From NCBI GenBank assembly GCA_907163375.1, contig CAJQUW010003219.1, forward strand, positions 124,001-188,000: a stretch of DNA of 64,000 nucleotides. The letters are read 5' to 3'. Both the position numbers and the translations under genes were made by a program. Of the stretch, positions 31,417 to 42,092 are shown piece by piece. This DNA comes from Prostheceraeus crozeri (taxonomy: Eukaryota > Platyhelminthes > Polycladida > Euryleptidae). Below the pieces are notes generated by a model, which saw nothing but the letters and a program-made list of their open reading frames with translations, had not been told where the DNA came from and ran no database searches. Within the stretch, counting starts at the first letter, position 1. Each line of letters starts with the position of its first letter.

Positions 31417-31773
31417 TTAAGAATTGCATAGTAGGGCGATGAACTCACGACGAATAAATGTCATGATGGAGCGATGTATGTATCTTCTATGCTTCTCCCA
31501 ATTGTATTTGCGAAATGAGAAACAGTTTGCGGAGTGAGAATGGCAGATTTGAATTTCATTTCTGTAATGTTGAAGCCAAACTTGATCACCCAAGGAGATG
31601 AATCTTAATGTTTCAAAATATTCCAAATCCCTCATGATATCATTGAGGTTGACAAATTGTCGCCATGTTAATGTAATACCTCTTGATGTATGACCATGAG
31701 AATTTTTGAAATGTACGTTTCCATCACCATCAACTCTGATATGTTGTAGAGAGTCCAAAATCCAAGTCTTCAT
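31417..31773 (-). CDS. PC4-like protein (element B)
   Basis: 118 residues, start ATG 31,773. GNVHFKNSHGHTSRGITLTW, then RQFVNLNDIMRDL, LGDQVWLQ, EIQICHS, TFIRREFIALL. Paralogue of the gene just downstream. The R-G-I-T-L-x-W signature followed by a helix suggests a PC4-type ssDNA-binding coactivator; resemblance is by eye. Intact in all three elements, unlike most neighbours. Confidence 0.55.
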   Translation of the reverse strand: MKTWILDSLQHIRVDGDGNVHFKNSHGHTSRGITLTWRQFVNLNDIMRDLEYFETLRFISLGDQVWLQHYRNEIQICHSHSANCFSFRKYNWEKHRRYIHRSIMTFIRREFIALLCNS

Positions 31774-31808
31774 GATGTTATGCAAAGCTGCAGATCAGCA
31801 ATATAAAA

Positions 31809-33206
31809 ATGTCGTTTTATCATATTTTGCTTAGCAATGCGGCCGCAAATAGATTTGCTAGTAATCGAGCCGCACTCTTTTCTACTCCCATTGATCATAC
31901 ACAACAGCTAAATGGAAAGTGGGAAGTGGATGTCACTCAACTTGTTCATAGCAACTGTGTCTATACTTTTGATCATGAGGTGATGACTATTAATATGCGA
32001 CGCACAGCTGCTTACCAATGTGAAAAGGGCTGCCGAGTATACATTCCACAGTGGCCAAAGAAAGATCTCTTATCATGTAAAAAGTTTATATATGATTTCC
32101 TGAATAAAGCGTGTAAACATATTGTCCAATTTACTCCGCACAATGATGATCATAATTATGTACACCATGTAGTTGAGAAAGATTGGATTGTTGGTTTAAG
32201 TCCAAGTTTAAGAAATGATTTAGGTTACCTCGCTAGCGCCTTAACAAGCTATGATAATTTTAACGTTAATTACCACATAAGTGGTTATAAACAGTTAATA
32301 TATCGAGAGGAAGCTTATTATGTAGATCTTATTCCAAGAAATGAGAAGACGTTGGTGAAGAAGATTGTGATTAAGCCAAGAAAGACAAACATGACTCCTG
32401 AAACATTATTGAAGAAGTTTAATTATCTCCTTCGAGTTGATGGTAAACAAGTGGCAACATTGACTTATATCAAATCATCTAATCATATTGCAATAAGTAA
32501 ATTAAATGATGATAATCTAGTATTAGTTTGTTCAAAAGATTTTCATCAGTTCTTACGACATCATTCTGCAGCTGTTCATGGAAAATTTGATATGCAACAT
32601 TTACCATGTGAAAGGTCAAATCAATTTGATACAGAATGGACCGTATCTTTATACAGAAAGTGTGTAGAGCCTTTAGGTGGTATCTTACATGAAACAAGAG
32701 TGTTGATACCTCGCATTATTACTTCAGTTAAATTGGTTGTAGATTATTTAAATGAAGTGATTAATGAGCAACATATTTCATTTTCTGAAAAAGAAGTAAC
32801 TTTGTCTCTCACTATAAGTGGAAAAGGTATTGAACTAATTATGGATAAAACTCTAATGGACATTTTGGGTTTTGATCAAGATATCTTTAAAAGTGGTACT
32901 GTAACCAAAGCTAACGCAGACATGTCGCTATCGTGTTGTATTAACTATTTTCAGATATATTCCAATATTGGTGAAGATGTACGTGTGGGAGATGTTGAAG
33001 CTCCATTGCTAGCAATGATACCATACCAACCAAAAAGCTGCAGTATTTTATCTGAGCATACTTTCAAGAAAGTGCATTATACAAAGCTGAAATCAAACTA
33101 CATCCCACAAATTGATATTGCAATTTATGACGATGCTGGTGCGTTGATTCCTTTTCATAAAGATGCTGTTACAAGTATCACACTCCATTTCCGAATGAAG
33201 AGTTAA
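31809..33206 (+). CDS. Polinton structural protein I, penton-type candidate (element B)
   Basis: 465 residues, intact; start ATG 31,809. N-terminal SFYHILLSNAAANRF, then LNGKWEVDVTQLVHSN; C-terminal EDVRVGDVEAPLLAMIPYQP, IDIAIYDDAGALIPFH, SITLHFRMK. These G-x-W-E-V and VGD-x-x-APLL signatures mark a large family encoded by Polintons next to capsid genes; a minor capsid/penton role is likely but not established here. Homologous in its N-terminus to the next gene. Confidence 0.78.
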   Translation: MSFYHILLSNAAANRFASNRAALFSTPIDHTQQLNGKWEVDVTQLVHSNCVYTFDHEVMTINMRRTAAYQCEKGCRVYIPQWPKKDLLSCKKFIYDFLNKACKHIVQFTPHNDDHNYVHHVVEKDWIVGLSPSLRNDLGYLASALTSYDNFNVNYHISGYKQLIYREEAYYVDLIPRNEKTLVKKIVIKPRKTNMTPETLLKKFNYLLRVDGKQVATLTYIKSSNHIAISKLNDDNLVLVCSKDFHQFLRHHSAAVHGKFDMQHLPCERSNQFDTEWTVSLYRKCVEPLGGILHETRVLIPRIITSVKLVVDYLNEVINEQHISFSEKEVTLSLTISGKGIELIMDKTLMDILGFDQDIFKSGTVTKANADMSLSCCINYFQIYSNIGEDVRVGDVEAPLLAMIPYQPKSCSILSEHTFKKVHYTKLKSNYIPQIDIAIYDDAGALIPFHKDAVTSITLHFRMKS

Positions 33207-33246
33207 TGCAAAAGTATTCTAATATATTTTTTCCAATGTGAATAAT

Positions 33247-34773
33247 ATGGAAAGTGAAAATAAGGACTCGTTTCTAATCTACTTACCCAGTAGTGCTTCT
33301 ATGAATAAATTACCCAAAAATAAACCATCAGGCTATCGAGTAGAATTAAATCGGCCACTGCATTTAGAAGGTGAATGGGAGGTTGGCGTTTCTAGTATTT
33401 GCTATGATATCAATATTCAGAATGTGAATGATTTGGAAGAAATGATATTGACTCCTCGCACCCATGATGGAATAACGATGAATAATGCATTGCAGTTCCC
33501 ATACAATTTAACGTCAGATGGAAAGTGGAACTATGAATGGATTCAGATAAAATCAGATTATTATGAACCATTTGGGAATGAGAAAATTATTAAGGCGTTC
33601 AATAGTGGTAATACTTCCATCATGAAGAATAAAAATCAGAAAGCTTATGAGTTTACTATCTATCATTGGAGTGGGAGACAATTCCTTCGCTTTCATTCTT
33701 TTACTAAAGGTCTTACACTGAGGTTGGATAATGAATTCTATCCACATCTCGGTTTTGGCCATGGACTACATCTAACGTCAATTGCTACTGCAAATGTTAA
33801 AAAAGTTTATTCAAATCAAATCAACAAATTTCATTATAAATTTAAAATATTTGATGAAGATGTTGTAGAATGTGACGAACGCATCATTTTGAAAAAGTGT
33901 GGTGTTCAACCTTTATCACTTATTGAGTTATTAAAACGATGGAATTAGACTGTGGGTAAGAAGTATGGGGAGAAAATCATGGCGGACAAAAATAAGTTGG
34001 TTATTCAGAAATATAATGACAAACTTACAGTTTATTTCTCTCCAACCTTGCGTCATTTTGTAAGACATTATACACCTATTATTGGAAGCGGTGTGGTGTA
34101 TGCTTCTCATGAATATCACACTAAAGCTGATTCACTTAATGATGAATGGTGGGTGGACATCTATGGTGATCGCATCAAGAAAATTTACCAGTCTTATCAA
34201 AAATCTAAAGTTGCTATCAATATAATGCCACGTCTATATCATACAGTTGAAAGCTTCATTCATGTAGTAAATCCTTATATACAACAGAAGTTGAAGCATG
34301 TGATGAAAAGTAAATATGATGTAAAGACACACCACATTTCGTTTTCAATTGAAAATCAACGCGTTGTTCTGAATCTGGGTGATGACATTTAATGTCAATT
34401 GAGTAAAAATTTGAAAAAACTCTTTGGTTTTTCAATGCTACAAACTGTGTTTACTGCTGCGCATACGATTGGTATAGAAACACCAATGACACTTGATAAA
34501 CATGAACAGCACCTTTACATTCAAAGTGATTTGATTCTACCTATTTCTGTTGGTGAGAAAAAAGAATACATTTTACGTGATTTCATTCATGATAAAGACG
34601 CTTCATATGGAATAGTCGAGAAGATGTTTGAATCTATTTTCTATCATCCCGTCGTCAAACAAACTATACCCTCTATTACTATCAAAATTACCAATGGTTT
34701 ACAAGAGTGCATCCATGTGAAAGATACTAAATCTCTCTTTAGTGTTTCGAAAAACAAAGTGAAGTCATTGTGA
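33247..34773 (+). pseudogene. Polinton structural protein II, broken (element B)
   Basis: About 508 codons from ATG 33,247: DSFLIYLPSSASMNK, LEGEWEVGVSSICYD, then FYPHLGFGHGLHL and a C-terminal half with LTVYFSPTLRHFVRHY, SVGEKKEYILRDFIHDKDAS. TAG at 33,946-33,948 (shared with C; GAG in A) and TAA at 34,390 (private) interrupt it. Paralogue of structural protein I; penton- or spike-like role possible. Confidence 0.82.
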
Positions 34774-34940
34774 TATGTTTATTGAAATAAAAATATGTGT
34801 ATGAAAAAGTCTTTTCACAGATACAGGGGAATGGGCTGACTGTAGGCATACATTCACAAGGAAGAAACGATCTCATGCGATACATAAAACAACCATGTAT
34901 ATCTACAAAAAGCAACATCAAAATACTGAGTTAAAGTTGA

Positions 34941-37900
34941 TTATGACAATACATCTCCTGAATGTGGTAGCGTGAGTTTTATTCTTTTGGGTGGAGGTAT
35001 GTTTGTGTCAGGATGTCCATGTGGAAGAGATGTGTTATGTCCTATCCAACACCTCTTATCTTCCCATGCTGAAAGCGCTCGTTTCTTGAACGTGTGCGTT
35101 TTCACAGTATGAACTTGAGATTTTAAGATTGTCATATTGACAAACGTTATAGTTTTATTTTTATAGGCCTTCTTATAGGACCGATGTTTCATTTTGTGAA
35201 CAATGGATTTTGATATACCTTTAGCACGCTTAATACTATCTGCACATTCTTTTAATTTCATGGAATACATTTTAGGACAGAGGAGAATCATTTCATCTAT
35301 TTTTCATCTATTTCCTTTCCTGCTGTTTCATCCTTAAAACAACCAAGTTTGGCTTTATTCTGTATGGAATAGAGTGGATGAGTGGGATTGTAGCTAGATG
35401 TGTCGAAATATTTTTCTAATGACTTAGCTACTTCATTAAAATTTAAATCTTTTTGAGTGGTAATTCCTAAAAAGAAACTATCTGTATCACCACCCAGCAA
35501 GCGAACCTCTTTTACGAGAGGGCATGGTTTTAATATTTTGTAGAAGAGTTGATACATTTCAAGCTTGGAATAATCTAAAACGGCTTGCCCAATATAGATG
35601 GGTTTGCACAACTCAACTTCAGATTTTATCATTTTAACACCTACAAGATCCTCATCGATAATGTCTCTATCAATGAAAAGAGGTGATGAGGTCAATTTGT
35701 GATATTTTTGATCATCAACGACTAGTTTGTAGTTCATACGTTTTCTAACATCCTCCATGGTCTTTCCGAAAAGACTGTTATTCTTATATTTATAAAAATC
35801 CTTTTCAAAATTATTTTGGGCGAGTGCACGTTTTTGACTGTTACTATCTATTTAAGGTTTGAGGAAGGCTTTCTGTCTAAATTTGATAATGCGGTGAACT
35901 GACTTTAGAAGCATGCCCATTTCTAAAAAGAATTTTAGTATGCAGAAGTGCACGAGATAATTTTTCTTATCATATTGGGTGAGTAAAAGTTTGCGGCATG
36001 GTTTATACCTTGGCTGTCCATACTCTCTTAAGTTATTATGAAATTGTGGCATGAATGGTGAAAACATATCTTCAGTCACTTCACCAGATTCAGGTGCGAC
36101 TGGGAAATCAGCAGTTTTATTTTTGATACTATTTGGATAAATCAAATCCACTTCAAAATGATATCCCCAATCACCTTCATCTGGAATCTTCAGAATGCTT
36201 GAAGGGTTGGAGTAATACGCATGCTCATCTTGATTTAACCAACTAAACTCGGAATGAGGTAGTGGTTTAGACAGTGAACTGCCATATAAATTATTTTGGT
36301 CATAGTATTTTAGGTGGATATGATCATTACCTACTGTTTTAGATTTTATGTGATGTTTATTCACAAATGTGAGACCACCGCATATTCCGCGCTCAAATAT
36401 GTTATACATCTCGGGGTCTTGTAAGAGATGGATGGTCTCACCAGTCATTTCAAAGGCTGATCTAAAGGACATGGCTGGTAGACTGACAAAGTGGACAGGA
36501 TCTAATTTGTCTTCTTCTAATGCCACTCGTCGAAATTCCTGAAAGACATCAGCCACCAAAATGACATCTAATTCTAAGTAAGCGATCATATAATCGACAA
36601 ACGTTTTACAATCAAATTCTAGCCATGCCTCTTGAGCATGTTCATAGTCCTCTACTGGACAATCTTGACCCGTCAAATCGTTTTGGAATTTGTCAATGGA
36701 AGGAAAGGTTGTTTCAATTAGTTTAGACATTGAGCTAAAATACGCATAGGGAAAGACTCCTTTGCGAGTGATTATTTCATCCGTTAAGTTTGGATAGTGT
36801 TTCTTCAAAGTTTGACTATGAGTAAGAAACTTGAGATTACGAACGAGAGAAGCTAGTGACGCTGACATGAATTGGAATGAATCTAAAAATTTTATTTCGA
36901 AGAAGACTGTCTTATTTTCTTTAGTTTTATCTACTGGTACTTTTGCTGTCATTGCCATGAATTTTTCTCTCGTTTGCGCTATTACATTAAACTGCCACGA
37001 TTTCATCTGGCTCAACCTTCCTTTTATGAGCATATGACTGTCATAGCCCTTAAAGTTATGAAAAATGACGGGTAGCACACGACGTCTCAACCTAAGTGAA
37101 AAGTTACATTTGGAGCAGAGTGCGTTTCTAAATTTACCAGTGATGTGATCATGATCACACACTTTCTCAATTTTATCGTCATCAAACGTTTTATGACATT
37201 TAGGGCACGATGTGCAACTTTTAAATTTTTGTTTGTCTTCATCTGACATATGTAGTGACTTATGCTGCAATTGGAAATCATATGATTGTTGAAATTTGGC
37301 AGCTCTATCGAGAAATTCTAGAAATTTTGAAATGCAATCTTCACCTTGCCAAGTATGCACTTTGTTTTGCCTATTCCTAAAGTGGTCATGCCATACTTCA
37401 ATAGCAGGATATGGCTGCTGGCTTGTGGATGATATCATCAATGTAGCATTCTATGTCTGCGTAAATGACACGCAGGGGACTTAATTCGTCACCATTATCC
37501 CTATGTGAAAATATTTTATCTTCGGGCATGCGTTCCATTTGTAATTTACCTCGCTTGCACCATTCATAGTGAGTTTCAAATTTATCTTTACTCCAAAATG
37601 AGCGGATGCAGCGGTCGCATACAAAATGTTCACCTCTTCTATAGTGCCCCAAGTGAGTGTACAAGCGAGAGATTTTGGGAATACCACAGTAGTGCCATTC
37701 CTCGCTATCATCTTGTTTTACTAATAAGAGGTTGACTACACGTTCATAACAAGTTGAACGTGAATTATAGCGGGCACCCTTCAACCCCTTCTCCCACACG
37801 TGAACGACAATTTTAATCTTATTATGTTTTTCGAACGTTTCTACATCTTTGATTTTCATGTTGTTACTATCACATCCTTCAAAGACTAGTTCATCCTCCC

Positions 37901-38927
37901 ACTGTGTATAGCTATAGGTGCGATCTCGATGCGCGTTGATATCATTATAGTGAAGGATGGATAGGACTGCATATTTGAAACACTGCGATTTACAATCGAC
38001 ATTGATGACAGCTTTCTTATTATACAACGTTTTTGGTAGTTTAAATGTGCCTCGAGCTGCATGACTTTCTAATAGGGAAATTTTGAACATGGCTGAGTCC
38101 ATGCCATCAAAAATGAGAGCGCTGTCGCGTTGATTGAATTTATCTACATTTGATTTTAAACATTGAATGTGAAAATTTAGCCAAGACTCGCAGTCTACAA
38201 CTTCGGTTGCGGAAGAGGAAGGAACATGAAACTGTATTCCCTCCGTCACTTGACCCGTTTGAAAATCTATTTTAATATATTTTAGTTTAAGGTAGATGAG
38301 CGCCTTCATTCTAAAATTGTCTAAATTGTTGAAGAGCGCTTCGATAATGGTAGAATTTTGAAGGAGCCACTCAGGAAAATCTACTATTTGAGTATTGGAC
38401 TCCATGCAGTAGTCGCGTACTAAATGACTATGGGAAACGTTAATGAGGGAGATTGTAGAGGTACCGTTGGTGTAGTGATCATTTACATGCGTGTGTTGAA
38501 GTCTGTGCGAAGATCGCTGAAAGTGACTATCAAAAGAAAGAGGGCACAAATCGCAAGGAAAGGAGATGTCATCGTCAGAATCAACTTCACCTCCGGAGAT
38601 TGATGCCGCTTTGCGTTGACACACACGTTGTTTGATGTGTCGAAGGAGACTGTGCTTCCTTGGAAACATATGTCCGCAGTCGGCACATTCCCACTCGTTG
38701 CCTTGTCGCGAGAGTCCTGAGCTAGAGCTAACATCACCTGAAATAGAAATCATTCTATCATCTCTGTTCAAGTCTCAGTGTATTGTTACAACCTACCTTG
38801 ACTCAACAGCTCTAAACTTTCGTCGAGAAGGGAGGGCTTTGGTGATGAAGTAGATGACTGAAATTGAGGAAGATGCTATTAGCCACACGTTTGAGGGAGA
38901 TGAATGAAGAAGTCTTCAACTTACCAT
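34941..38927 (-). pseudogene. polB: Protein-primed family B DNA polymerase, spliced, broken (element B)
   Basis: Exon 1 is only ATG (38,925-38,927); intron 38,858-38,924; exon 2 38,797-38,857; intron 38,738-38,796; exon 3 from 38,737. About 1,286 codons. Two N-terminal C2H2 fingers and a third (CDRCIRSFWSKDKFETH). Exonuclease motifs YADIECYID, FHNFKGYDSH and LELDVILVADVFQ. Polymerase motifs YYDQNNLYGSS, NNSLFGKTMEDV, GGDTDSFF (near 35,485), LCPKMYS. A one-base insertion (near 37,403), TAA (35,852) and an 11-12-base duplication (near 35,300) disable it. Confidence 0.93.
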
Positions 38928-39219
38928 TTCAACGAAATCAAGTTTAAGGTTGATACTTCAACAAGATAGAGACTTCACCAAAATAATACGTCTCAAGTTT
39001 GGAATTCACGAGAGAGCAGTTCACTTGTACGCCTCAAATAATAACAGAATTCGCTAGAGAACACTTCACTTATACGTCAGAAAGACAGAGTGAAATGGCA
39101 CGAATGCCACTTTGCTTATATCCTTTCATGCTCATCATTCATTGGCTGTTGATTTTGATTGGTTGCTTGTTTATACTTAAGAATTAGGAAACATTTCAAA
39201 GTTATTATTCGCAGTCAAC
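38928..39219. promoter_or_regulatory. Divergent promoter, PolB / acidic protein (element B)
   Basis: TATAAGC on - at 39,114-39,120 faces PolB. Rightward: ATTGG boxes in TTCATTGGCTG and GATTGGTTGC and a TATACTTAAG near 39,172 precede ATG 39,220. Same motifs in A and C. Confidence 0.6.
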
Positions 39220-39675
39220 ATGACAAGCCCTCCGACAACACCGAACACTACATTGGAGTTCTCTTCTCCATGCTCATCGCCAAAGGCGCTCGTTACACCA
39301 AACGCTCCAACGAAGGGGAAAGTAGAAAAGGTGTACCGACTCGACAACATTAGAAAGTTGTCATTACCAGCGGACGACGAAGAGGAGAGTGTATGTGAGA
39401 AGGAGTATCCCGACTTAACAGGCGTGAGGTGGAAGTATCTGCAGTACGATACTGATGATGTGATGGAGATCACCAGCACCAAATTCCTCCATCAATTATG
39501 GGAATGGTACACCCCTAACTCCCAGCCACGAACTATGGCGGAGTGGGAATACATCGATAAAGTGAGGCTCGCGGTAGAAGAACGATTGAAGCAAGTGAAC
39601 TGTTTTTGTGATCTGTGTGAAGTCAGACTCTGGGACGATATTGACGATGAAGACCTTTTGAAATACATTCAATAA
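39220..39675 (+). CDS. Acidic protein (element B)
   Basis: 151 residues from ATG 39,220, intact and nearly identical to C. Pro/Thr/Ser-rich N-terminus, KGKVEKVYRLD, VRWKYLQYD, LWEWYTPNSQPRTMAEWEY, then CFCDLC and an acidic end DDIDDEDLLKYIQ. Divergent from PolB. Function unknown; acidic character suggests a regulatory or protein-binding role. Confidence 0.7.
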   Translation: MTSPPTTPNTTLEFSSPCSSPKALVTPNAPTKGKVEKVYRLDNIRKLSLPADDEEESVCEKEYPDLTGVRWKYLQYDTDDVMEITSTKFLHQLWEWYTPNSQPRTMAEWEYIDKVRLAVEERLKQVNCFCDLCEVRLWDDIDDEDLLKYIQ

Positions 39676-40297
39676 TAAATTTTTATTTCGTATTATCTTT
39701 GCTTTCATACTGACTTGAATGGGGCTTCAGTGGATGATTTAACCATGCATACTTTTTCATTTGGAAATAGTAGCACACTTAGTTTAACTTGCAAATCTTA
39801 TAACATTTCATATGGGTAATAATGGTAGATGAAATAGTGTTAAATAAAATTAAGATAGCTTACATGATTCTGGGATAGCAATCGACTGCGATCCATGTGT
39901 AAAGAGCTTGTTAGACTACGGAAGGGAGAAGTGTGATATGTTGCGTGTGGCGCGTGAGTGTCCTCCCATTTCATTCCATTCATCAATTCGTCTCATTGAT
40001 AGAGACAGGTAGAACTCATGGTTCTCATAACGTATGCAATGGAAAGTTTATAAGGCAACCTTCGACAGCTGGCTAAATGTCGGCCTGGCGTGAATGCATA
40101 TTACGTTGAGACAGAGGCAATCACTTGCAAACATGACGCAGAGAGGTTTAACAAGATTGACCATTGCCGAATGTCCCTTGCGGTATACATAGCTACGGGT
40201 TTCACCGCCGCCCTTTACAGGAACGCCCGTCGAAAGGAAGTATTACACCGAACTTCATTTGCAACGTTCAAGTTGACTGATAGCAGATTCAACTTAA
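39676..40297 (+). other. Gene-free segment with conserved structure (element B)
   Basis: No gene seen. Matches C (58,407-59,028) closely and A (13,965-14,536) in blocks: the TCCTCCCATTTCAT block, the hairpin at 39,990, AAGGCAACC-TGGCTAAA, and CAACGTTCAAGTTGACTGATAG next to the ribozyme. Block conservation suggests an untranslated region with RNA structure. Confidence 0.5.
39990..40006 (+). other. Conserved covarying hairpin (element B)
   Basis: GTCTC-ATTGATA-GAGAC, 315 bases after the acidic-protein stop. A has GCCTC/GAGGC and ACCTC/GAGGT stems with the loop kept. Confidence 0.55.
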
Positions 40298-40365
40298 TGA
40301 TAGTATTCGCCAGTCCGAAGACTGCCCAGGGCAAACCGTGAGGAGGTTCTATCATGTCTTGCCCC
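40298..40365 (-). ncRNA. HDV-like self-cleaving ribozyme R3 (element B)
   Basis: 68 nt on the minus strand, 48 bases after the stop of the small gene. P1 GGGGCAA/TTGCCCT with G-U at the cleavage site; J1/2 GACA; P2 TGATAG/CTATCA; P3 ACC/GGT with loop TCCTCAC; GG for P1.1; P4 CAGTC-TTCG-GACTG with cUUCGg; J4/2 GCGAA with the catalytic-type C followed by GAA, as in the HDV ribozyme. All elements of the nested double pseudoknot are in order and canonical. Predicted cleavage 5' of 40,365. Confidence 0.92.
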
Positions 40366-40412
40366 ATGGTGGCCCTTATCTGACCCGGTGGTTCGTTCTC
40401 GTGACCGTCATC

Positions 40413-40679
40413 TCACTTCATACCGATTCTGCTGAGAGAGAGTCGAAACCGTTCAACATCAGCAGTGTCGACTTCCATGCTAGTTGGTATGTGAGTGTAG
40501 AGTGGAATGTAGCGCCATTCCATTGGATTGGTAACACTTGCTGTCATCGCATTGCCAATCCGAGCAAGATTGTTGTGGACTCTGTTTTGCTCCTCTATTC
40601 TAGCAAATTCATTAGATAAATTTCGCGGTCTTAACTGCGGTCCGCGAGGAGAGCTGACTGCAGCGTTTGATGTCTCCAT
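40413..40679 (-). CDS. Small conserved protein (element B)
   Basis: 88 residues: METSNAAVSS, LRPRNLSNEF, RVHNNLARIGNAM, EVDTADVERFRLSLSRIG. Homologous to 14,655-14,921 in A. TATATAAA on - at 40,711-40,718 is its likely TATA box. Missing from C, apparently through recombination between flanking ribozyme repeats. Function unknown. Confidence 0.72.
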   Translation of the reverse strand: METSNAAVSSPRGPQLRPRNLSNEFARIEEQNRVHNNLARIGNAMTASVTNPMEWRYIPLYTHIPTSMEVDTADVERFRLSLSRIGMK

Positions 40680-40710
40680 GATTGAAATGAAATGAAATGA
40701 GAGGTAGTGG

Positions 40711-40718
40711 TTTATATA
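40711..40718 (-). promoter_or_regulatory. TATA box of the small leftward gene (element B)
   Basis: TATATAAA on -, about 32 bases before the ATG at 40,679, so the gene is transcribed on its own and ribozyme R4 lies outside its mRNA. Confidence 0.6.
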
Positions 40719-40770
40719 CCCCTCTAACGCGACGCAACGTTCAAGTTGACTGATAGCAGATTCAACTTAA

Positions 40771-40856
40771 TGATAGTACTCGCCAGACTAAAGACTGTGG
40801 CCAGTCTAAAGACTGCCCAGGGCAAACCGCGTGGAGGTTCTATCATGTCTTGCCCC
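40771..40856 (-). ncRNA. HDV-like ribozyme R4 with duplicated P4 hairpin (element B)
   Basis: 86 nt. P1 GGGGCAA/TTGCCCT, P2 TGATAG/CTATCA and loop TCCACGC as in R3, but the P4 region holds two successive hairpins (CAGTC-TTTA-GACTG, then a weaker CAGTC-TTTA-GTCTG). J4/2 reads GCGAG instead of GCGAA. It lies about 60 bases after the predicted stop of the coiled-coil gene. Probably weakened or inactive, or a natural two-P4 variant. Confidence 0.78.
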
Positions 40857-41138
40857 ATAGTGGCCCTTATCAGAGGCGTTTGTGGCGTTCTCGGGGTGTG
40901 GGATAGGGACTCAGACTCAGGCTTGCCGTCTAGACTGCGGCTCCCGCAACGGGGCGGGTCGTCGCTTCTCTTGGATGTCTGTAAAGAAAGAAGTAGTGAG
41001 TTATCATCTTACATTTTAATTTAGTCATTTTTGCTTACAGATCTTCTTGGGCGCTTCCTCATAAAGGAAATTCGAGATCAGATCACGATGATCGAAGGTG
41101 AAGTGTAGACACTCCACCCCTTTCTTCACCCGAGAGTA

Positions 41139-41992
41139 TCATTTCTCCCCTCTTCCACGCTCGTACAAGAGAGGAGTTTCTGCTACTCTCCCCTTTCTAA
41201 TAGGGATGTGCAGACGGCTGGAACGCACCCTTCGATCGCGATCTACCAGCTGCGCCGAACGGTGCAGCTCGTGGTTCGTCTCGACAACCTTAGCCATCTG
41301 CACACGGGGTCTCTCCACTTCCTCCTTCAACCTTCGTATCTCCTTCTCCCTACTTTCCCTCTCTGCTAGCAAAGCCTCTTCTCTGGCTTCCCCTCGAGAG
41401 TCTTGAGCCTCTCCTGCTCCAACTCGCCATCCCGCTCGCTTAATCTCTCCTTCACCTTCTTCATCTCTCCGGCCACGTTCTTGAGGTCCTCATACTTTGC
41501 CTTGTATGAGAAGGCCTCCTCCTTCAACTTCTCCACCTCTTTCTTTAGTTTATCCCGTTTGGCGATCACCGGCGGGCGCTTGACAAAATTGCGACATTGC
41601 GCTGCAATTCCGCTCGCAGTCACGGCTGCAGGGGTCTCGCGATCGAGGTCGACGTCCTCAATGGCGGATTGTAGCTCATTGGCCTCAGTGGCGAAGAGTC
41701 ATCTCCGTTGTTGTTCGTTGGCGGATTGTAGCTCCAAAGAACGGAGCTCAGTGGCGAAGAGTGAACTCCGTTCTTCTTCGCCTACTTCGCCTGTTTGACA
41801 CTCGCTGTGTTGTGAGTGCCAATCCTCCAGCCGCTCACTTAAGCGATGGACTTTGTAGGCTCCGCAATAGTAGCGACCGACCCCTATCTGTTTCTTACTA
41901 GCGCGAGCGTGCTTCTTGAAGGCGTCAGATCGGAATACCTTCCGGCATTGACACAGTTTGAAACTGGTCTTCACATTATTGTATCTCGGCAT
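41139..41992 (-). pseudogene. Zinc-finger / coiled-coil protein, frames broken (element B)
   Basis: ATG 41,992 follows an acceptor (CGCTTCAG). The N-terminus CQCRKVFRSDAFKKHARASKK with later Cys/His is a zinc-finger-like region; then a coiled coil (KLKKEVEKLKEEAF, LKNVAGEMKKVKERL, KEIRRLKEEVERPR). The frame changes near 41,630 and 41,370. A minus-strand intron (GTAAGC ... CTTTACAG, about 40,981-41,040) leads to a last exon with a stop near 40,917, followed by R4. Sequence is unlike the A and C proteins although the architecture is shared. Confidence 0.62.
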
Positions 41993-42092
41993 TTCTGAAG
42001 CGAAAAACGGAAAACAATGATTTTAGATTCAAATCATCATGTTATCAATACTTGAGGATAGACGAGTTAAGCTGATGAATCCGTTACAGGCA

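Noticed and set aside
40338-40619. Reading frames that translate through the ribozyme (for example RGLPWAV / MGQDMIEPP)
   Set aside because: The conservation is explained by the ribozyme fold; compensating changes follow base pairing, not codons.
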